Positions 57,892 through 64,000 of a stretch of 64,000 bases of DNA are shown here, piece by piece. Made by a program: the position numbers and the translations under genes. The notes beneath the pieces are model-generated. The model was not told where the DNA came from, did no database searches, and saw nothing but the letters and a program-made list of their open reading frames with translations. How positions within the stretch are numbered: position 1 is the first letter of the stretch; each line of letters begins with the position of its first letter. The stretch comes from Pycnopodia helianthoides (Eukaryota > Echinodermata > Asteroidea > Forcipulatida > Asteriidae), in the NCBI GenBank assembly GCA_032158295.1, contig CM063261.1, positions 3,534,001 to 3,598,000 of the forward strand. The letters are read 5' to 3'.

Positions 57892-58556
57892 TTAAATGCA
57901 GGGTGTACTTTTGGTAATTACTCCACAAATTAATGACCATTGAATGTACATAGTAAATAGCACTGGAGAGCTATTGACATCATTATGAAACATTGTTAGA
58001 AATGACCCCCTTTGAAGTAATGTAGTATTAGAGAAAGAGGTCATACTAATTTTTTCACCCGAAAATTTTTAATCTGAGAAAGGCTTCAGGCAGGAAAATT
58101 CTCAGCCATCTGAAGACACACAGTTCAATGCAACAAAGGTGTTCTTTCTTTCGTTATTTTCTTGCAACTTTTATTTGATGACCAATTCAATAGACCGATC
58201 CATTAAGCTCCGCCCCTTACGTGTTGACCAATCACAACCTTGGCTATACGCCACCGAAAGTCCGACAAAGTCCGACACGCTAAAATCCCATTAGAAAAGT
58301 AAACATGCGTGCGCGCGTACTTAAAGCGCGCACGTTCATGTCGCGAGTGTGGCATTGGAGAGACGCACATGTGCTGCACACGTGTGCAGTGGTGAGGCAG
58401 CCAATGCTGTGATTGGTCAATATGCTAAAGGGGTGGGGCTTAATGGATCGGTCCATTGAGCCAAACTTTTCGTAGTTTTGTTATTCTATGCATAAATGTT
58501 GGGAAACACCAATTGTGGATACTGGCCTTTGACAATAACAAAAACCCTGCCTTTAA
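57892..58556 (+). mobile_element. MITE family C relative, copy C5, with element Y nested
   Basis: TTAA edges, left aatgcagggtgtacttttgg, right caataacaaaaaccctgcct. Interrupted at 58190-58456. Confidence 0.85.
58190..58456. mobile_element. Foldback MITE Y inside C5
   Basis: Inverted ends gaccgatccattaagctccg and ggcttaatggatcggtcc. The interior is CG-rich with gcgcgc words. Confidence 0.9.
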
Positions 58557-58660
58557 ATTATTCATGTACACATAGATCCCTGCTTTTCACAAGTAGATCT
58601 TGTTCTACATCACAAAAAGGAGGGGTTTCTTTGATAAAAGGAAAATAACGCCCCCATGAA

Positions 58661-59055
58661 TTAAAGGAACATTACAGAATTGGAAAGAAAAAAACTTGTA
58701 AACTATACTTTTTGATCACAGATTTACATCAAACTTACACAGTCTAATGATGATGATAGTAGAAAAACATCCCTTGAAATATTTCTGTCTGAAATGCCAT
58801 ATTTGATGAGAAATGAATAAACTAATTTTCCGATTGGAGTTTATCGCTCAGTGAGCGTTTTATTCATTTGTTGAATCTATATGATTTCATGCAAATGTGT
58901 AATCGGTTTTTCACTATTTTCTCGTGACCCAGATGGCCGATCAATCTCAAACTTCTACAGGTTTGTCAGTTTATGTTTATGGTGGATTACATAAAGTGTT
59001 TACACTGCCAGCAACTGTTTTGTTAGCAAAAACCAATTCTGTTATGTTCCTTTAA
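58661..59055 (-). mobile_element. MITE family A, copy A4 (reverse)
   Basis: TTAA at both edges, AGGAACATTACAGAATTGG at the left. Near-identical to A1-A3 in reverse. Confidence 0.95.
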
Positions 59056-59584
59056 GAATGGTCAAAGTCAAAACTCCATTTGAATAACGTTTTCGGAATA
59101 GGGCTTACAGTATTTTCTTTGGGATGGTTTAAAAATAGTTACAATAATTAACTCAATTTTTACGGCTTGTGTTGTCAAAAAACAAGTAGTGTTTACGAGT
59201 ATAATTATTTTGTCATGGATAAAACATTGTAGGTTTAAAATTTCGACCAATTTTGGAATGATTTCGCGCACGTTATCATATGCCTCGGCCAAAAATGCTC
59301 ACTCACACTTTGATCAATAGAGGGCAGCATCCAACTTTATAATGTAGTGGATTTTTTTCTTCAGTTCTTGTTTACAACATGTTTACAACATAAGTGTTAA
59401 GTTTGTAAACCATGCAACCAGGACCATCTTTTGAATAATTAATGGCGCAGTGGCCCTTGAGGCAAGCCGTCTGTCTCGCAAAACAAGAATATCGATGGTT
59501 CGAATTTGTATTTCGTTTGTAGTGTTATTGATCGTTTGGTGGTTGGTGTGATTCGACAATAGCTCCATTTATTTATTTTTCATT

Positions 59585-59953
59585 TTAAAGGGTAATACAT
59601 TAATTTGGTAATGACTCCAAACATGAATGACCGTAAGTGGTAAGAAGTGCTGCATCTATTAATCTACATTTTGGCGGGAAACGATTCCCTTCTGAGAAGT
59701 GTGGTTGTAGAGAAAAGGATTTTAAAAATTGTCAATCTGAGAAACGCTTCATGCATGAAACGTTTTTCAGCTTGCGTATTCCAATTACTGATTATTGACT
59801 CCTGCAACCGCTCCAGATTTCCGGCGTTATCTCAAAAACGCTACAACCTTTTGAAATTAATTGTTCACAAGTTAGTTTAATTGTACAAATCTACGTTTAT
59901 TTGGGATTAAAACAATCGACTAGGTTCCAAAAACCGAAGGTATACTTTGCCTA
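59585..59953 (+). mobile_element. MITE family P, copy P2
   Basis: TTAAaGGGTAATACATTAATTTGG at the left, ccgaaggtatactttgccta at the right. It serves as the uninterrupted reference for P1. Confidence 0.75.
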
Positions 59954-60439
59954 GGACAAAAGAAGACAACAAGGCAAGTACAACCGTCAAAGAATGCCCA
60001 AGTTTAACTACTAGTAGTAGGCGCTACCATAAGGGCAGAGTATAGAATGGCCTTCCAAATAATTACAAGAGGACCGCCTGACCGCCTCGATTCTTTTTTT
60101 CCCATTTTTTTTTTTTTAAGATTTAATTACGAATGTATTATTTTTAAATGATGATAATCCAAGTTACCCCTGATGCAGCGAAAAATTATGCATGTTGCGG
60201 TTTATTTAAATATAAACACCCATTGTTAATGACATCATCGTTGTTGTTGACATTACGATTTGTTAAGCTTTATGATTCATGTTTGATTTTGAAGATAAGA
60301 GAAACAATCGAGTCGGAGAACAAACTTTATACAAAAAAAACTTCGTGCAAAACGCATGATTCCCTGCCCCGTCACATACGATTGTAAACAATATCAGTGG
60401 AAGGGCACCCGACTCTTTTATTGATCGGATTATTTCGTC

Positions 60440-60654
60440 AGTCGTTGGCGGGTTGGTCATGACGTCACTCAAGTGCTCGTATAATGTGGCGGCCATTTTT
60501 GTTTGACACTCACTCACGTCGGTTACGCAGTGTGCCGGTCATTTAAAAACGGTTTTTATTCTTCGAATTTTTACTGTATTTGGCCGTTTTTACATTAGTT
60601 TTATACGGAGAGAAGAGTGTAGTAACAATCTCAGAACGTTATAAATTGGCAAGT
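60440..60654 (+). promoter_or_regulatory. Promoter and 5' UTR region of the PP2A catalytic gene
   Basis: Free of recognisable repeats, unlike the DNA on either side. It contains a perfect palindromic CRE TGACGTCA at 60460-60467 and a YY1-like GCGGCCATTTT at about 60489-60499. Vertebrate PPP2CA promoters also carry a CRE, so CREB-type control is plausible. No TATA box stands out. The transcription start is not fixed. Confidence 0.55.
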
Positions 60655-60756
60655 ATGGGAGAAAAATCGCACGCTAAGGAGCTTGACCAGTGGATAGAAC
60701 AGCTAAACGAGTGCAAACAGTTGCAAGAAAATCAAGTCAAACAACTATGTGAAAAG
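60655..60756 (+). CDS. PPP2CA: Protein phosphatase 2A catalytic subunit, exon 1
   Basis: Starts at ATG 60655 in a strong context (A at -3, G at +4) and encodes 34 residues, [19 protein letters not shown] through QLCEK. Human PPP2CA/PPP2CB share [15 protein letters not shown] and end this exon at CEK. Donor gtgggt, phase 0. Product: the major cellular Ser/Thr phosphatase catalytic subunit, working with A scaffold and B regulatory subunits in cytosol and nucleus. Invertebrates generally have a single gene, so the alpha/beta split does not apply. Confidence 0.96.
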
Positions 60757-62022
60757 GTGGGTCACCGGCGCTTGGACAAGTCGTCATTCAATTTCAATTT
60801 TGATTTTATAAAACTTCACAGTTTTACTGAGTGCTGTTTTGTGTTTTTCATGTGTACATATTTATGTTACACCTAACCTTTTGTTTTCTGGTTTTATGTC
60901 AGTGCATTTCTGTAATTCCTGACATCTTGAACATTTTTTGTCGACTTGAATCTTGATTGATCACATGTCAAATTAAATATTTTAAAAATCTTAATCACTG
61001 TAACACTAACCATTCATGTTCTTCAATAGTCCCATTAATACAAGTGCCAATATGCTAGACTCCCTCCTCTTCTTGGCTTTAAGCCCACAATAGCATCAGG
61101 GACTGACTTGACCTTGTCATCATTGAAAGCTCACGCTTTTTGCAAAATTTCCCCCGATGTTCAATCAATTAGTCCCCATAATACGATTGTGACAGGTACA
61201 TTAAAACGATTTGTTGCTTGCTTTCATTTTGATGTATTTGTACGAAGAATTCCTGAGCTGAAAATTACATGTTTATTTTAAACCAAACATCGTCGGCAGC
61301 CATGATGTTTACTTAAGTTATGCGCATGCACATCTACAGAACTTTATGAAAAAAAGAAGTTTATACATGGAGAAGTTGCCAAATACAAGTGCTACCTTTT
61401 CACTCATTTTGACCAAAAAGCAGTTTCTTAATTGATTCTTATTTTGACCAAATCATAGCGAGCAGTAAAATGGTGGTTGGCTACTGCCTTTCTGCCTCGT
61501 TGATGCTATTTTGGCAGCCAAAGGAACTTTAATTATTTTTTTTGCTCCAGCAGAAGGATTACCTTTGAAAGCATCACAATCCTGACACTATTTTGTTTAT
61601 AGCAAATTGCCATTTTAATTATTCATGAATGCTTAATAAACTTGATTCAAAGGAATGGATCACACAATAATCATGCACACTTTGATGGTTTGTGGTTAAA
61701 GGGGCACTTTGCCTCGGATTGGGCACTTTGGTCTTGTGTGTAATTTCATGACAGAACACTGCCAACTATTTTGTAGAACCAAATTTTTAACTCCAATAAA
61801 TAGCACCGTATGTTCAAGAGGTAAATTTATGGTTTTTTTTTATAATCACTACTAAATACTTACAACACACACTTTGGGTTTTTAGATGATCAACTCTTAA
61901 TAAACAGTGAAATGTTGAGAGATTTGAAGTCAGCGTGCCACTGCATGGTTAACTTTTGAAGAATAAAATGACTTTCTTCGTCCTGGGTTGATTTTTTCTG
62001 AAAATGATTAATTGTGTTTCAG

Positions 62023-62232
62023 GCCAGGGAAATCTTAACTAAAGAATCTAATGTCCAAGAAGTGAGATGTCCGGTGACCGTTTGCGGAGATGTCCACGGC
62101 CAATTCCATGACCTCATGGAGCTCTTTAGAATCGGAGGCAAATCTCCCGACACAAATTACCTCTTCATGGGCGATTACGTGGATCGTGGGTACTATTCAG
62201 TTGAGACAGTGTCATTACTAGTGTCGTTAAAG
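62023..62232 (+). CDS. PPP2CA: Protein phosphatase 2A catalytic subunit, exon 2
   Basis: Seventy codons in phase 0 at both ends, nearly identical to vertebrate PP2Ac. The metal-binding motifs GDVHG (62086-62100) and GDYVDRG (62170-62190) are intact, so the two-metal active site is preserved. Acceptor tttcag, donor gtgagt. Only minor changes are seen (SLLVSLK where human has TLLVALK). Confidence 0.97.
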
Positions 62233-62294
62233 GTGAGTCAAATTAGAAAAATCAGCAAAATAGTTATTAGGCAAAATTAGAAATTAAAAAACAA

Positions 62295-62544
62295 GTTTGG
62301 CGTCCTGCCTTTTTGAAAAAGACAACTGGTCGGGCTACTTTTCAAGATGGTTGCCAGCTTTTTCCCTGTGTGTTTTCATTGTGCTAAAGTCTAAAAATAC
62401 GATCTTATTTATTTTAAAATTTGTTTTTTTTCGTCAGAGATCTTTAAACTTTATCCTTTAAAAAAAAAGAAAAAAAAAAGGGGGCGGCCTCTTAAAAGGA
62501 AGCGGGTGGGGACGCTAAACATGTTTTTGTTTTTTTGGCCTTAA
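62295..62544 (+). mobile_element. One-sided relative of the 20310 MITE
   Basis: Ends acgctaaacatgtttttgtt then tttttggcctta; the left end is partly gone (ttggcgtcctgcc). Lies in the intron after PP2A exon 2. Confidence 0.65.
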
Positions 62545-62783
62545 ATAGCCTGAAACGTTTATTCAAGCCTAGATGCACATGTAGATCAGTCTTTGTACTT
62601 AATAAAGTTTTCCTACTTCATGATGTATCATGTCTGTTTATTGTCACAACAATATTTGGGCTTGTCTTTACTTAAGCACACTAAAGTTGGGCCATTCGAT
62701 ACTAGGACTATGACCTTCAAAACCATAGTTGTGACAGGTGTAGCTTTATAATCATTAAGAAACGTGATTCTTCATTTTTATAA

Positions 62784-63134
62784 GGGCAAGGGCACCTCTA
62801 TGAGAAATTTTTTAATTTTCTATTGAGAACATTAACCCTCTTGCTGGCTGACCATTCAATACCATTCACTGTGGTTTTGAATGATAGATAAACTATGCCA
62901 GCCTGCAATATGATACCATGAGGGAATGCATGTACACAGTACACAGTTAGTTCTGTGCACAGTTGTGCCACCGTACACAACCTTGGCAGTCGAATGGTTT
63001 CAAATGGTTGGTCAACTCACTGGAAAATGTTGCCAAGAGTCACTGACAGTAGGAGGGTTAAAGGGGCACCATGGCAATGACGAGGTGCAATGGAGGCAAT
63101 TGCCTTCCGGCGCCTCAGTGAAGTGTCAGGCCTG
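62784..63134 (+). repeat. Family H element, copy H5, split by MITE I3
   Basis: gggcaagggcacctctatga and tttctattgagaaca, then I3, then aggggcaccatggcaatgac to tcaggcctg. Confidence 0.85.
62832..63061 (-). mobile_element. MITE family I, copy I3, inside H5
   Basis: TTAACCCTCTTGCTG to gtaggaGGGTTAA, the reverse of I1 and I2. TTAA at both edges. Confidence 0.93.
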
Positions 63135-63592
63135 TGTTAAGTAGGGCATAATTCGTTGTGTCAGTGCAAAAGCATATCTTCTCAAAAAGCATTCAGGTTA
63201 AATGTCAAAACGTTGCTAAAAATAACTCGGGTGTACACAAATCAAATACGCGCGCAAAAATATGACGATTTTGCACGGAGCATTTTCGTGAGAGATATCA
63301 CAATTTTTTGCACGATCCAGTTTTGCTGTTTCTGCACTGACGCGACGAATCAATCAACCTTAATAGCTCCGTATTGATCGATTATCAACTTTCCTGAACC
63401 TGACACACTCAAATCAATGGACTGCTTGGTCGATTAGTGCATCTAATCGGTTTTTCTGTTGGCTGTGTTGTTATCTTGATATGTATTCAAGCTCACTTTA
63501 AGAAATTCAATCAAAGTTTCTTATTCTCCACCTATTTTTTTAACCCCAAAACGATAAAATTCAAATGGTGTGGAAGTGACATGGGCCCAATT

Positions 63593-63752
63593 TCATAGAG
63601 CTGCTTACGCACAAAAATGATGCTTACCAGAGTAAGGTTACCAGCCAAAATACCACATCACGTATAAAATTTGTGACAGGTATCCTGCTAATTTCTGCTT
63701 AACACTTGTTAAGCAACTATTTCTGCTTAAGCAGCTCTATGAAATTGGGCCA
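63593..63752. mobile_element. MITE family F, copy F6
   Basis: gggcccaatttcatagagct and agctctatgaaattgggcc: the cleanest copy of the family here. Confidence 0.95.
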
Positions 63753-63830
63753 TGGTTGGAACATTGAGACATGAGGTTTATATCTTTGTGTTCAAGATAA
63801 ACATTGAACTGCAAACTTACTAAGTTTTAA

Positions 63831-64000
<170 letters not shown>

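Noticed and set aside
60580..60654. Longer PP2A N-terminus reading from 60580
   Set aside because: No ATG in that extension. ATG 60655 has strong context and matches the family start exactly.

Overview
The window is animal nuclear DNA: spliced genes with GT-AG introns, a tRNA-derived SINE, and a very dense population of short inverted-repeat transposons (MITEs). The repeat style and the protein sequences point to a marine invertebrate deuterostome, most likely an echinoderm. That assignment is inference, because no species marker is present. No viral or bacterial gene and no intact transposase or reverse transcriptase was seen.

Two genes lie on the + strand. (1) A BMP type I receptor of the BMPR1A/BMPR1B (ALK3/6) class occupies 25359-50192 in nine recognisable coding exons: ectodomain (2), transmembrane (1), GS box (1), kinase and C-tail (5). 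All exon phases join correctly and give about 497 residues. The 5' end is unresolved: either a signal-peptide exon lies farther upstream, or translation starts at 25328. The kinase keeps most catalytic residues but has three unusual changes: HRDLK to HRDIN, D-L-G to D-M-S, and the P+1 loop GT to GN. (2) The protein phosphatase 2A catalytic subunit gene starts at 60655 and runs off the right edge. Its first three exons are present, with a CRE and a YY1-like site just upstream.

Layout: 1-25.3 kb is repeats and unassigned DNA, upstream of the receptor or in its 5' intron. 25.4-50.2 kb is the receptor, with 12-kb and 5.6-kb introns full of repeats. 50.2-60.4 kb is 3' flank and intergenic DNA. 60.4-64 kb is the PP2A gene.

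The repeat landscape is the most unusual part. At least seven MITE families end in TTAAAGG...CCTTTAA or TTAACCCTC...GAGGGTTAA with TTAA at both edges. Four of them (A, B, C, D), which otherwise look unrelated, carry the same core of about 75 bp. Elements abut at a shared TTAA, and at least six clear nestings can be read, one of them three levels deep. One foldback element carries two CTCF-like motifs pointing at each other. A minisatellite has grown from the end of another family. A relic duplicate of a receptor exon start lies 146 bp upstream of the real one. Family letters are local labels invented for this window.
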